The notes: generated from the sequence alone by a model not told the origin. 64,000 nt of DNA from Oscillospiraceae bacterium (GCA_910575505.1 CAJTFK010000008.1:1-64000), one strand, 5' to 3'; shown: positions 40,063-49,636, numbered from the stretch's first letter. Program-made: numbers and translations.

Positions 40063-41106
40063 TCAGTTCTCCAGATTCTCTGCGCAGAGTATTTCAATGC
40101 GGGGCTGGAGCCGCCCGGATTCCAGGGGCTTTTTTTTGCGCAGATGGTCCCTCAGCAGCAGGAGTGGGGCGTAACCCTGGCGCGTCAGATCCTGGGGTAT
40201 CGTAAAGTCCACCGCGCCGGAAGATATGAGCTTCCGGACGCTTCCGTTGATATCATGGCAGACCACATGAACCTTTCCGATTTTTCCGGCCCGCTGGATG
40301 GCGGCGCAGCAGCCGGAGACGCTGAGGTTGGCCATATAGACACCCCGCAGCTCCGGGTATTCCTCCAGGGCCTCCGAAACCACCCGGAGGGTGGTCTCAT
40401 AGTCGTTATAGGTTTCCCGGACAAGAACCTGCTCCATGGGAAAACCCAGCTCGTCCAGCCGCTCCCGGAACCCGTCCAGCCGCTGGCGGTGGCCGTCGAA
40501 TTTCAGGTTTCCGGCGGTGGCCAGGATGGGACCTTTTCCGGAAACACACTTGAACAGCAGCCCGGCGGCCACCCGGCCCGCCTGGCGGATGTCCTGGCCC
40601 ACAAAGCACAGCCGTCCGCTCTCCGGCAGGTCGGAGTTGAAGGTGACGCAGGGAACCCGCTCCGCTGCCCTGGCGGCAATCCAGCCCTGAATGGCCGGGT
40701 CGCTGACGGCGCAGACAGCGAAGCCCTCCGCGCCCTCCGCCTTCATGGCCTCCAGCAGCTCCACCGCCTCTTGGGGCAGGTCCGTCTCACAGCGGCGGAC
40801 CAGCACCCGCACGCTGGATTCCTCCAGCTCCTCGCAGGCCTGGCGGACGCCCTCCGTCACCTCGGTCCGGAACTGCCCTTCCCAGTTGGGCAGCAGGACG
40901 CCCAGAGTCAGGGGCCGGAGGGCGGCGTCCGCCTGCCGCCGGTAGGCCTCCCGCGGGGAGATGTAGCCCAGCTCCCGCATGGCCTCAAGCACCCGCCGCC
41001 GGACCTCCTCATTTACATGAGGCCGGTCGTTCAGCACCCGGTCCACCGTCCCCCGGGAGACCCCCGCCAGCTCCGCCACCATCTGGATGGTCGGCCTGTT
41101 CCCCAT
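40063..41106 (-). CDS. LacI family transcriptional regulator
   Basis: 347 aa from the ATG at 41106 (GGAGG eight bases upstream). An N-terminal helix-turn-helix (TIQMVAELAGVSRGTVDRVLN) is followed by a periplasmic-binding-protein-type sensor core (LTLGVLLPNWEGQFRTEV, VHVVCHDINGSVRKLI). The sensor resembles those for pentoses, polyols or inositol. It is divergent from the isomerase-dehydrogenase-symporter set, whose promoter carries GTGC/GCAC palindromes suited to a LacI protein, so local control is likely. Confidence 0.92.
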   Translation of the reverse strand: MGNRPTIQMVAELAGVSRGTVDRVLNDRPHVNEEVRRRVLEAMRELGYISPREAYRRQADAALRPLTLGVLLPNWEGQFRTEVTEGVRQACEELEESSVRVLVRRCETDLPQEAVELLEAMKAEGAEGFAVCAVSDPAIQGWIAARAAERVPCVTFNSDLPESGRLCFVGQDIRQAGRVAAGLLFKCVSGKGPILATAGNLKFDGHRQRLDGFRERLDELGFPMEQVLVRETYNDYETTLRVVSEALEEYPELRGVYMANLSVSGCCAAIQRAGKIGKVHVVCHDINGSVRKLISSGAVDFTIPQDLTRQGYAPLLLLRDHLRKKKPLESGRLQPRIEILCAENLEN

Positions 41107-41243
41107 CGTCATCGCCTCCAATTGTGTGTTTGCACAACGCTGTTCCTAATCATATACGGAAAAGGATTCTTTGTCAATCCGTAAAAAAACACGCCTTTCT
41201 TTTGTGCAATTATCTAATTTTCAAATTGTTTTGCTATTTCTTG

Positions 41244-41300
41244 TTGACAAAAGCACCGGAAGTGCTATTATGTGCTTAACATCAATATGTGCATAGCACA
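41244..41300 (+). promoter_or_regulatory. promoter with LacI-type operator palindromes
   Basis: TTGACA (41244-41249), 16-base spacer, TATTAT (41266-41271). AGCAC-5-GTGCT lies across the spacer (41252-41266), and TGTGC-ATA-GCACA lies just downstream (41288-41300). Further TTGTGCAA-like half sites occur near 41130 and 41205. Occupation would block both this promoter and the divergent regulator gene. Confidence 0.75.
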
Positions 41301-41327
41301 AATCGAAAAGCACAAGGAGGAAGAAGC

Positions 41328-42113
41328 ATGGTTTTTCAAAAATCGGCCTGCATCGAGCCCATGTACAGCGAGCTCCCCTTCCTGGAGCGGTTCCAGGCGG
41401 CGAAGGACGACGGCTTTGATTTTGTGGAGTTCTGGAGCTGGACGGACAAGGAGCTGGACGCCGTGAAGGCGGCGGCGGAGAAGGCCGGAATCGGAATCTC
41501 CGGCTTCAACGGGGATGCGGACCTGTCGCTCATCGACCCGGAGCAGAGGGAGGATTACCTGGCCTTCCTCCGCCGGTCCGTGGAGGCGGCGAAGAAGGTG
41601 GGGGCCCGGTCCGTCACCATCCACTCCAACGGCCTGGGAGACGGCGGCGTGGTCATCGACCACTATGACAATCTCAGCGATACAGTGAAGCTCTGCGCTA
41701 TGTTCGGCACCCTGAAAGAGTGCGCCGGCATTGCGGAGGAGAGCGGAATTTCCATGAACCTGGAGCCGCTGAACGTCACCACGGACCACGTGGGGAACTT
41801 CCTCCGGACCACCCGCATGGCGGCGGAGATGACCCGGCTCATCGGCTCCCCCAAGCTGAAAGTCCTCTACGACGCGTACCATATGCAGCTGAACGAGGGC
41901 AGCCTCTGTGACAACATCCGGGCCTATGGAGACCAGTTCGGCCACATCCATGTGGCGGACGCCCCCGGCCGGCACGAGCCCGGCACCGGAGAGATCAACT
42001 ATGCCAATGTGTTTGCCTGCCTGGAGGAATCCGGCTACACCGGTCTGATCGGGTTTGAGCTTATGCCGAAGACCTCCACCGCCGAGGCGGTAAAAGCAAT
42101 CATGAAACTTTAA
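41328..42113 (+). CDS. TIM-barrel sugar isomerase/epimerase (hydroxypyruvate-isomerase-like)
   Basis: 261 aa from the ATG at 41328 (AAGGAGG upstream). It is of the AP-endonuclease-2 (xylose isomerase-like) TIM-barrel family: metal-binding residues appear in MNLEPLNVTTDH, LYDAYHMQLNEG, HIHVADAPGRHEPGTGEINY and a final GFELMP, the hydroxypyruvate-isomerase or inosose-isomerase layout. It starts the operon with an inositol-dehydrogenase-like enzyme. The actual substrate (an inosose, keto-sugar or hydroxypyruvate) is not fixed by sequence. Confidence 0.85.
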   Translation: MVFQKSACIEPMYSELPFLERFQAAKDDGFDFVEFWSWTDKELDAVKAAAEKAGIGISGFNGDADLSLIDPEQREDYLAFLRRSVEAAKKVGARSVTIHSNGLGDGGVVIDHYDNLSDTVKLCAMFGTLKECAGIAEESGISMNLEPLNVTTDHVGNFLRTTRMAAEMTRLIGSPKLKVLYDAYHMQLNEGSLCDNIRAYGDQFGHIHVADAPGRHEPGTGEINYANVFACLEESGYTGLIGFELMPKTSTAEAVKAIMKL

Positions 42114-42143
42114 ATTTTATTATTTTAATAAGGAGAGACGCAT

Positions 42144-43160
42144 ATGAACACCATTCAAATCGGCATCATCGGAGCGGGCCGCATTGGCCGGGTCCACGCG
42201 GAGAACATTGCAAAATTCGTCCCTGAGATGGAGATCAAGACCATCGCCGACCCCTACATGAGCGAGGAGACTGAGGTCTTCCTCCGGCGGCTGCGCATCC
42301 CCAACATCGTCAAGGACCCGGACATGATCCTGAAGGACCCTGAAATCAAGGCGGTCGTCGTCTGCTCCCCCACGGATCTTCATGCAGAATACTCCATTAA
42401 AGTGGCCGAGGCCGGGAAGGACGTGTTTGTGGAGAAGCCCGTGGATTACCGCATTGAGCGGGTGAAGGAGGTCATCGCCGCGGCGAAGAAGAACGGGGTC
42501 AAGCTCCAGGTGGGCTTCAACCGCCGCTTTGACCACAACCACCGGGCCGTCTACGAGGCCGTCCGGGCCGGAAAGGTCGGAAAGGTGAACCTCATCAAGA
42601 TCAGCTCCCGGGACCCGGAGCCCCCCACCATCGACTATGTGAAGGTCTCCGGCGGCATTTTCTACGATATGATGGTCCACGACTTTGACATGGCCCGGTT
42701 CCTGGCGGGGTCTGAGGTCACCGAGGTCTTCGCCTACGGCGGCGTGCTGGTGGACCCGGCCATCGGCGAGGCGGGGGACGTGGACACCGCCGTGGTGTCC
42801 CTGAAATTCGCCAACGGGGCTATGGGCGTCATCGACAACAGCCGGAAGGCCGTCTATGGCTATGACCAGCGGGTGGAGGTTTTCGGCTCCGAGGGAGCGG
42901 TGATGGACGAAAACGACACCCCCCACAACGCCACCTTCTACGGGGCGGACGGCACCTCCTCCAGCCCCTGCTACAAGATCATGTGGGACCGGTACACCAT
43001 GGCCTTTGCCGCCGAGCAGAAAGCCTTTGCCGAGGCGGTTCTCAGCGGTACGGAGACCCAGGTCACCGGAGAGGACGGCCTGGCCCCCATCCTCATTGCC
43101 GCCGCCGCCACGAAGTCCCTCAAGGAGGGGCGGCCCGTCAAGATTTCGGAAATTCAGTAA
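42144..43160 (+). CDS. iolG: inositol 2-dehydrogenase-like Gfo/Idh/MocA oxidoreductase
   Basis: 338 aa. The N-terminal Rossmann fold (IGIIGAGRIGRVHAENI), DVFVEKPVDYR with the EKP nucleotide/substrate motif, LQVGFNRRFDHNH and GGIFYDMMVHDFDMARFL follow IolG closely, including the catalytic Asp-His pair in VHDFD. It oxidises myo-inositol or a related polyol with NAD. It follows the isomerase after about 30 bases and precedes a sodium symporter, forming a compact catabolic set. Confidence 0.88.
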   Translation: MNTIQIGIIGAGRIGRVHAENIAKFVPEMEIKTIADPYMSEETEVFLRRLRIPNIVKDPDMILKDPEIKAVVVCSPTDLHAEYSIKVAEAGKDVFVEKPVDYRIERVKEVIAAAKKNGVKLQVGFNRRFDHNHRAVYEAVRAGKVGKVNLIKISSRDPEPPTIDYVKVSGGIFYDMMVHDFDMARFLAGSEVTEVFAYGGVLVDPAIGEAGDVDTAVVSLKFANGAMGVIDNSRKAVYGYDQRVEVFGSEGAVMDENDTPHNATFYGADGTSSSPCYKIMWDRYTMAFAAEQKAFAEAVLSGTETQVTGEDGLAPILIAAAATKSLKEGRPVKISEIQ

Positions 43161-43216
43161 ACCAGAGTCTGACTCCCTGTCTCCCTGTGTCCCCCTGACT
43201 GCGGAGGACGGACGCC

Positions 43217-43297
43217 CCGGCCTGTCCCGGCAGCCTGCGGACAGGCCGGGCAGTTTTGCGGCCATTCGTACTGTGCAAATGACCGCAAAACTGCCCG
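43217..43297. repeat. double hairpin before the symporter gene
   Basis: CCGGCCTGTCC pairs with GGACAGGCCGG (43217-43249), and CGGGCAGTTTTGCGG pairs with CCGCAAAACTGCCCG (43247-43297). There is no U-run, so it may be processing or stability structure between iolG and the symporter. Confidence 0.55.
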
Positions 43298-43340
43298 AAC
43301 AGGATGAAAAACAAGTGAATAAATAGAAAGGGGCATTTTC

Positions 43341-44972
43341 ATGCTTTGGACAGTTGTTTCCTTTATCGGTTTTACCATTGCGGTGGCGGTCATCTCTTAT
43401 ATCAAAACAAAAGGCGATGACCAGACTACTGCCGAAGGGTATTTTCTCGCAGGACGCGGACTGCCCGGCATTGTGATTGCCGGTTCGCTGCTGTTGACGA
43501 ACATCTCTGCCGAGCAGCTGGTCGGCACCAACGGACAGACCTGGGCCTCCAATATGAGTCCGATCTCCTTTGAAGTCGGCGCGGCCATCGCCTGCCTGAT
43601 CCTGGCATTCTTTGCAGCCCCCCGCTATCTGAAAAGCGGCATTTCCACGATTCCCGAGATGCTGGGCCTCCGCTATGACCGCACGACCAAGCTCTGGTTC
43701 AGCATTGCCTATATTATCCTGTACATTTGTGTGCAGATTCCCGTGATTCTCTACTCCGGCGCTCTGGTCTTTGAGAATATTTTCGGCCTCTCCGGCATAC
43801 TGCACTGCAGCAAGCTCCAGGCTGTCGTGATTCTCTGCATTGCGATTACCGTCGTCGGTTCCTGCTACGCGATTTTCGGCGGACTGAAAGCCGTGGCGGT
43901 ATCGGACACGGTCAACGGCATACTGCTGATTGTGGGCGGTTTCATGATTCCGTTCCTGGCCCTGCACATTCTGGGCAAGGCCGCCGGGTCCGAGGGCTTC
44001 GCCATGCTGGACGGCATGAAGCACCTGATCGAGGTCTACCCGGAAAAGCTGAATTCCATCTGTCCCGCCGACGTCCAGGCCCCCGAGGTCCCCTGGCCCA
44101 CCATCTTCCTGGGCCTGTTCTTCCTCAACACCCAGTCCTGGTGCACCCACCAATCCTTCATTCAGCGCCTGCTTGCCGCACAAAACCTGAAGGAGGCCCA
44201 GAAAGGCGCCCTGTTCTGCGCCTGCATGAAGATCCTCGGCTTCCTCTATCTGGCTCTTCCCGGCGTGATTGCCTATGCGCTGTTCGAGCTCCAGGGCAAT
44301 CAGGTTTCCACCATGGACGACGCTTATCCTCAGCTGATTACCCAGGTGGTTCCCGCTCCCCTGATGGGCTTCTTTGCCGCCGTCATGTTCGGCGCGATCA
44401 TTTCCTCCTTCAACTCCGTGCTGAACTCGGTGAACACCATGTTCACAATGGATATTTACCATGAGTTTATCAACAGGGACGCGGACGAGCTGCACCTGGT
44501 TGGAGTCGGCAAGAAAGTGGGAATCGTATTTGCGGTGATCACCATGGTGATCGGTCCGGTGATCTATTTCTTCCCGGCCGGCTTGAAGACGTTCCTGGAT
44601 TCTCTTGTTATGCTGATTGGCCTGCCGGTCCTCTCCGGCGTTTTTGGCGGCTTCTTCTTTAAGCACCTGCCCAGGTACGCCGCACGGTTCGTTCTGGTGT
44701 TCCATGTGATCTTCTACGGCCTGTTCCTTCTCACCATGAGCGGCAGCGTTCATTACCTGTGGGCCATCTCCGTCCTGCTGCCCGTGGAGTTCCTGATGCT
44801 CTACATCATGAATGCCCGCAACAAAGTCAACCAGCCTGAGCCGTGGGTACAGAAGGACGTTCAGGCGGTGGATCTGACCCCCTGGAAATACCGCTGGGTC
44901 ATGGCCGCAATCGTACTCGTGGGCGTGCTCGTTGTATACGCTATTTTCTCCCCTCTCGGTATTGTGCGCTGA
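43341..44972 (+). CDS. SSS-family sodium:solute symporter
   Basis: 543-aa protein with about 14 membrane segments and the SLC5/SSS core: GYFLAGRGLPGIVIAGSLLLTNISAEQLVG, with the sodium-site region; WSTNxQS-like STQSWCTHQSFIQRLLAA; and VPAPLMGFFAAVMFGAIISSFNSVLNS. The sequence is closest in look to sugar/myo-inositol carriers (SGLT/SMIT group). With the isomerase and dehydrogenase upstream, uptake of an inositol-like sugar driven by sodium is the likely role. AAGGGG precedes the ATG. A terminator follows at about 45.1 kb. Confidence 0.9.
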   Translation: MLWTVVSFIGFTIAVAVISYIKTKGDDQTTAEGYFLAGRGLPGIVIAGSLLLTNISAEQLVGTNGQTWASNMSPISFEVGAAIACLILAFFAAPRYLKSGISTIPEMLGLRYDRTTKLWFSIAYIILYICVQIPVILYSGALVFENIFGLSGILHCSKLQAVVILCIAITVVGSCYAIFGGLKAVAVSDTVNGILLIVGGFMIPFLALHILGKAAGSEGFAMLDGMKHLIEVYPEKLNSICPADVQAPEVPWPTIFLGLFFLNTQSWCTHQSFIQRLLAAQNLKEAQKGALFCACMKILGFLYLALPGVIAYALFELQGNQVSTMDDAYPQLITQVVPAPLMGFFAAVMFGAIISSFNSVLNSVNTMFTMDIYHEFINRDADELHLVGVGKKVGIVFAVITMVIGPVIYFFPAGLKTFLDSLVMLIGLPVLSGVFGGFFFKHLPRYAARFVLVFHVIFYGLFLLTMSGSVHYLWAISVLLPVEFLMLYIMNARNKVNQPEPWVQKDVQAVDLTPWKYRWVMAAIVLVGVLVVYAIFSPLGIVR

Positions 44973-45091
44973 ATATTTCCGGCTGGCCGCCGCCTGGCAC
45001 GGGCCCGCTGGCGGGTAAAATGGGGGTACCCTGTTTTACATACTTCTTTTCTCTGCGGAACGATGGTACATTGGAAGCCGGTGAATTTCAC

Positions 45092-45129
45092 AAAGAGGGA
45101 ACCGGTCCGTGGGGGCCGGTTCCTCTTTT
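45092..45129 (+). terminator. terminator after the symporter gene
   Basis: GGAACCGG pairs with CCGGTTCC and is followed by TCTTTT. Immediately after it, at about 45132, begins the sequence that is duplicated at 49677. Confidence 0.75.
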
Positions 45130-45239
45130 GAAGCCCGGGGTCTTTGGCGGAGGCTGAAAAGCCCTCCGTCCCGGGAGAACGGCGGCCTGTGGAATGGAAT
45201 AATATGGAGAGGACGGCGTCCGGAAATAGAAAAATCTTC

Positions 45240-45268
45240 TTGTATTCCTGAATGTGCCGTGCTACAAT
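45240..45268 (+). promoter_or_regulatory. promoter of adhesin unit A
   Basis: TTGTAT (45240-45245), 17-base spacer, TACAAT (45263-45268). It predicts an untranslated leader of about 820 bases before the ATG at 46097. The part from 45275 to 45590 has stop codons in all useful frames and looks non-coding. Confidence 0.65.
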
Positions 45269-45589
45269 GAAATGAGAGCTGTGCATGGCGCGTATCCCTT
45301 TGCCTGCGCCATGGGGGAGGCGGGATTCCGCTTTTCCCTCGCGGCTGAAATTGCTGGAATCCAAGACGGTATTTGAAGGCATTTTCGGCTGGCACAGTTG
45401 TGCCCCGCGTCTGAAAAAGACGGGAAGGGCATAGAGATTGTCTGTGAAGGGGGCGGTACATGGCATCTGGAAGGCCACCGGACCTGAATCCGGCGAATCA
45501 AAGGGCCTCGCTGCTATGGGCACGACAGACGGCGGGGCAGAGTACAAAAATACGGCAGACCGCAAAACAGAAATCATCCTCAACAACAG

Positions 45590-45705
45590 CAAATTGGCAA
45601 ACCGGGGGAAATCCCGGGACGCAAAGCCACAGGGACTAAGGCGTTTTCTGAAGTTGAAATGAGATATGTTCAATTTTTTGAGCCGCTATGTCAGCCTGGC
45701 CGCTA
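45590..45705 (+). ncRNA. cyclic di-GMP-I (GEMM) riboswitch-type element A1
   Basis: Core GGCAAACC, a GAAA-capped hairpin, GGGACGCAAAGCC and then GGGACTAAGG, with a 3' GCTATGTCAGCC, matches the GEMM-I order. The tetraloop (CCGGGGGAAATCCCGG) and its receptor-like CTAA are both present. Between them TTGAA/TTCAA is followed by TTTTTT, which might act as a terminator. Confidence 0.82.
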
Positions 45706-45882
45706 ATTATAAAGGGCAAACCGCCGGAAACGGCGGGACGCAAAGCCAGGGGCCTAACGTGCTGCCGGTGCAGATAAGAATAGAAGCGGGTCAGGGGGTA
45801 CCCCCTGACGGCTTACACAGAAGTGTAAGCCGATACCATACTGTTCGGCACCGGCGGGGCAATGGCCGCCCAGCCACTGATT
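45706..45882 (+). ncRNA. cyclic di-GMP-I (GEMM) riboswitch-type element A2
   Basis: GGGCAAACC, CGCCGGAAACGGCG, GGGACGCAAAGCC and GGGGCCTAA match the GEMM-I consensus closely. The second arm is enlarged by two extra hairpins: a 20-base perfect palindrome (45790-45809) and GGCTTACAC/GTGTAAGCC (45810-45831). It closes with GCACCGGC and AATGGCCGCCCAGCC. Confidence 0.85.
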
Positions 45883-46060
45883 ATAATTAGCAAACCGCCA
45901 GAAATGACGGGACGCAAAGCTATGGGGCCTAATGTCAATTCCGCGCCGGACTTCTTCGGAAGGAAGGCGGGGAAAACGGGAACGCGAGGGATGGCCGTGA
46001 GGCCGTTCCGCTCACGCTGTGCCTGTTCCGACGATGGCAGCCCGGCCGCCGGATACTTTG
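45883..46060 (+). ncRNA. cyclic di-GMP-I (GEMM) riboswitch-type element A3
   Basis: TAGCAAACCGCCAGAAATGACGGG (two bases off pairing), GACGCAAAGC and GGGGCCTAA, then a large second arm ending GATGGCAGCCCGGCC. It is the last element before the ribosome binding site (AAAGGAAG, 46084-46091), so it may control translation or a downstream expression platform. Confidence 0.8.
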
Positions 46061-46096
46061 CATCCGAGCAATTTACGCAAAGAAAGGAAGATATGA

Positions 46097-49000
46097 ATGA
46101 GTACTTGGAAAAACTTATGCAAACGCGGCTTTGCGGTATTTCTGTCTCTGACACTGTGCCTGAGCCTGATGAATGTTTCCGCGTTTGCGGCGGAGACAGA
46201 GGACACCGGCTCTGACGACTCCAGCATCAGCGATACCCAAAACGAAAGCGACACTTCCACTGAGTCCGGCGAGGACGAGGACGGCGCCAGCGAGTCCGCC
46301 GAGGACGGGAACGGCGAGACCCAGACCCCCGCTGAGGGCGAGGACGATGTCAACAAGCCCGTTGAGGGCGAAAACGGCGAGACCCAGACCCCCGATGAGG
46401 GCGAGGACGATGCCAACAAGCCCGTTGAGGGCGAAAACGGCGAGACCCAGACCCCCGATGAGGGCGAGGACGATGCCAACAAGCCCGCCGAGGGCGAAAA
46501 CGGCGAGACCCAGACCCCCGCTGAGGGCGAGGACGATGCCAACAAGCCCGTTGAGGGCGAGAACGGCGAGACCCAGACCCCCGATGAGGGCGAGGACGAT
46601 GCCAACAAGCCCGCCGAGGGCGAGAACGGCGAGACCCAGACCCCCGATGAGGGCGAGGGCGATGCCAACAAGCCCGTTGAGGGCGAGAACGGCGAGACCC
46701 AGACCCCCGATGAGGAGGAGACCTCCGGCGCTCTGGGCGAGTTCCTGAGCAAGATCGAGGCGATTGGCAGCGGCGAGCTGGATATGGACGGCATTCTTTC
46801 GGCCATTGACGACTGCCTGAGCAGCTATGAGCAGCTGAGCGAAGAGGAAAAGGCCGCCCTGGCCGAAGCCCGCGACGCACTGCTGACCTATCAGGGAGAA
46901 CTCACCGGCGTGCTGCCCGATCCGATTGCCCCTCAGCTTCCCGAGCTTCCCGAGGTTCCCCAGGCTCCCCAGTATTCCGACGCGGTCCAGGCGTTCCTTG
47001 ACGCGGCGGCCCAGCTGCCCGAAGAGGTCACCGAGGAGAACGTGGAGGAAGTGGGCGCGGCTCTGGAGGCCCTTCTGCCTCTGTATCAGAGCCTGAGCGA
47101 GGAAGAGCAGAACCTGGATGTCGTGGTGTCCGCTTATATCCGCGTAATGGCGGTCTATGAGCAGTATACCGGCGTGATGGCTCAGCTGATGGACGGCGTT
47201 GCGGCGACGATCGGCGAAACTCCTTACGCGACGCTTCAGGAGGCTGTAGACGCGGTTCAGGAGGGCGAGACCATTACCTTGACTGCGCCTGTCATTGAGG
47301 ATATCACTGCCAGCAACGATGTGAGCTATACCCTGGACTTGGGCGGCTTTACTGTCACCGGAACCGGCAAGGGCACTGTTATTACGGTCAAGAGTGGTAG
47401 TGTGACCATCGACAACGGCACCATTACTGGCGGCAGAGTCATCGAAGGTAATGGCGGCGGTGTTTATGTGAAATCCGGTGCTTCTGTCACACTGGAACGT
47501 AATGGTGTAATCAGCGGCAACGTTGCAGAGTGGGCTTGGAAACGTGGACAGTCACAAGGCGGCGGCGTCTATGTGGCTCCCGAGGGCACCTTCATTTTGA
47601 ACGGAGGCACTATTACAAATAATCGCGCTGGTGATCCTAGCGGTGTTAGTGATGCATGGGAAGACGCGAATGTCAACGTGAACGCCTGTGGCGGCGGAAT
47701 CTACGCCGCTCCTGGAGCTACCTTTGTCATGAAGGACGGGACCATCTCTAGCAACATTGCTGTTCAGAAGGGCGGCGGTATCTGCCTGAACGCTGGAGTG
47801 AGCGGTATGCAGGGACCGGTCAATGCCACCATTCTTGCTGGAACAATTTCCGACAATACGGCTTACACCGGCGGAGCAATTTACCTTGACCCGGGTACGG
47901 AGCTGAATCTGAAATCTGCTGTTGTGGATGGGAATGCCCAAGTTGATGACGCTGGCAAATCCCCTTGGTCCAAGGAGAAAGGTAACGGCGGCGGCGGTAT
48001 CTGGTTCTGCGGTATGGGCACTGGTTATTTCTACGCTACCCGCGGAGCCTATATTTCCGGGAATACTTCTAAGACTTGGGGCGACGACTTCAATGCAGAA
48101 ACCTCCTGGTCTGGAAAGACTCCTCATGTCCCCACGCGCCTGTATGACGGCACGCCCCTGACCTGGTATCCGGATGGAAAGTCCGGCACATGGTGCGGTG
48201 GCCGCTACACCGAGGGAACAGAGGCGATTGCGGATCTCGACGCCTTTATGGATGAGTGGCTGGAACATGAATGGTCCAACGTGTCCATGCATTCCGAAAC
48301 CTCTGGCAATGCAAACGATGCCCACTATGCCATTCGAATTGTCAACAATACGGCACACGCTGAGGGCGGCGGTATTGCCTGCAACGGCGTTCTGATTATG
48401 GGCGAGGACAATGACAAGACCCTGACCGTCAAAAAGGTCTGGTCTGACGCCGGCGAAGTCGACCACTCTGCGGACAGCGTCACCGTGAACGTGAAACGCG
48501 ACGGCAAGGTCATCGACACCGTTACCCTGAGCGCCGCGAACGAGTGGACCGCGACCCTGATCGATCTGCCTGCTGACGGCACCTACACCGTGGAAGAAGT
48601 CAAGGTTGAGGGCTACGACGTGTCTTACAGCGAAATCGCTACGGACGCGGAGGGCAACTGGACCGTCACTGTGACCAACACCCCCACCCCCGACCCCAGC
48701 AAGCTGACCGTCACCAAGGTGTGGAGCGACGGAAACGAAAACCACGCCGCGGACGCGGTCAAAGTGGAAGTGCTGAACAAGGACGGCAAGGTCGTTGAGA
48801 CTGTGACCCTGAACAGCGAAAACGGCTGGAAAGCCGAAGTCGTCATACCCGATTCCGATCTCTCCGGCTACAGCGTCCGGGAGGCGGACGTCAAGGAGGG
48901 CTACACCGCTGAGGCTGGCACGATCAGCAAGGCAGAGGGCAGCGAGACGGAATGGACCGTTACCGTAACGAACAATCTGATCCCGCCTCCCCTTCCCACC

Positions 49001-49591
49001 AAGGGTAATCTGCTGATTATCAAGCAGGTCAACGGCGGCGGCAGCGAAGCTAAGAACAAGACCTACACCTTCACCGTGACCGGTCCCAACGGCTTCAGCC
49101 AGACCGTGACCATCACCGGCGAGGGCAGCTCTCTGCTGGAGGACCTGGAGCCCGGCGTGTACACCGTGACTGAGGACCGTGACGGCGCTGTGATCAGCGG
49201 CTACACCCTGACCATTTCCGGCAGCGGTTCCAGTGCTGCGGTCGTGGCCGGCGGCACTGAGAATGTCACCGTCACCAACACCTATACCACCCCCGGCGGC
49301 GGTGATCCCGGCGATCCTGAGGACCCCGAGGACCCCACCACGCCGCCTCCCACTCCCGAGATTCCCGATGAGGAAGTTCCTTTGACGGATATTCCCGAGG
49401 AGGACGTTCCCCTGACCGAGATTCCCGAGGAGCCCGAGGAGCTGGAAATCCCCGAGGAAAATGTACCCCTGGCGGAGGTGCCTGAGACCGGCGACCTGAG
49501 CGGAAACTGGATGATGGCGATGCTCATGGGTGCTTTGGGTATGATTTGGATGGCTCTGACCGGCAAGAAGCGGTCGGAAGAGGAGGGCTGA
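46097..49591 (+). CDS. sortase-anchored adhesin A (beta-helix and Cna_B domains)
   Basis: 1164 aa from the ATG at 46097. Signal peptide 1-31 (FAVFLSLTLCLSLM, cut after AFA), then an acidic region with six 21-residue repeats of the form GETQTPDEGEDDANKPVEGE (about 73-198), a helical segment (210-370), a right-handed beta-helix-like region with GGGVYV/GGGIYA/GGAIYL rungs (about 375-765), Cna_B-type domains starting LTVKKVWSD and LTVTKVWSD, a third fibre domain, and a Pro/Glu stalk ending VPETGD, membrane segment and KKRSEEEG. The sortase motif is the VPxTG variant. It should be wall-linked and extended from the surface, under control of the three riboswitch elements. Confidence 0.92.
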   Translation: MSTWKNLCKRGFAVFLSLTLCLSLMNVSAFAAETEDTGSDDSSISDTQNESDTSTESGEDEDGASESAEDGNGETQTPAEGEDDVNKPVEGENGETQTPDEGEDDANKPVEGENGETQTPDEGEDDANKPAEGENGETQTPAEGEDDANKPVEGENGETQTPDEGEDDANKPAEGENGETQTPDEGEGDANKPVEGENGETQTPDEEETSGALGEFLSKIEAIGSGELDMDGILSAIDDCLSSYEQLSEEEKAALAEARDALLTYQGELTGVLPDPIAPQLPELPEVPQAPQYSDAVQAFLDAAAQLPEEVTEENVEEVGAALEALLPLYQSLSEEEQNLDVVVSAYIRVMAVYEQYTGVMAQLMDGVAATIGETPYATLQEAVDAVQEGETITLTAPVIEDITASNDVSYTLDLGGFTVTGTGKGTVITVKSGSVTIDNGTITGGRVIEGNGGGVYVKSGASVTLERNGVISGNVAEWAWKRGQSQGGGVYVAPEGTFILNGGTITNNRAGDPSGVSDAWEDANVNVNACGGGIYAAPGATFVMKDGTISSNIAVQKGGGICLNAGVSGMQGPVNATILAGTISDNTAYTGGAIYLDPGTELNLKSAVVDGNAQVDDAGKSPWSKEKGNGGGGIWFCGMGTGYFYATRGAYISGNTSKTWGDDFNAETSWSGKTPHVPTRLYDGTPLTWYPDGKSGTWCGGRYTEGTEAIADLDAFMDEWLEHEWSNVSMHSETSGNANDAHYAIRIVNNTAHAEGGGIACNGVLIMGEDNDKTLTVKKVWSDAGEVDHSADSVTVNVKRDGKVIDTVTLSAANEWTATLIDLPADGTYTVEEVKVEGYDVSYSEIATDAEGNWTVTVTNTPTPDPSKLTVTKVWSDGNENHAADAVKVEVLNKDGKVVETVTLNSENGWKAEVVIPDSDLSGYSVREADVKEGYTAEAGTISKAEGSETEWTVTVTNNLIPPPLPTKGNLLIIKQVNGGGSEAKNKTYTFTVTGPNGFSQTVTITGEGSSLLEDLEPGVYTVTEDRDGAVISGYTLTISGSGSSAAVVAGGTENVTVTNTYTTPGGGDPGDPEDPEDPTTPPPTPEIPDEEVPLTDIPEEDVPLTEIPEEPEELEIPEENVPLAEVPETGDLSGNWMMAMLMGALGMIWMALTGKKRSEEEG

Positions 49592-49636
49592 GCGGATTGC
49601 GTTCCCGTCAGGGAATGTGAAATGCGAAGCCTCTGA

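Noticed and set aside
42120..44753. 877-codon minus-strand open frame
   Set aside because: Antisense to iolG and the symporter, which have clear family motifs and ribosome binding sites.
44861..45673. 270-codon minus-strand frame upstream of adhesin A
   Set aside because: Lies over the riboswitch leader and terminator; present twice only through the duplication, with no protein features.
45862..46215. 117-codon frame over riboswitch A3 and the start of adhesin A
   Set aside because: Overlaps the adhesin in another frame and covers the aptamer; its ATG at 46093 is in the wrong frame for the signal peptide.
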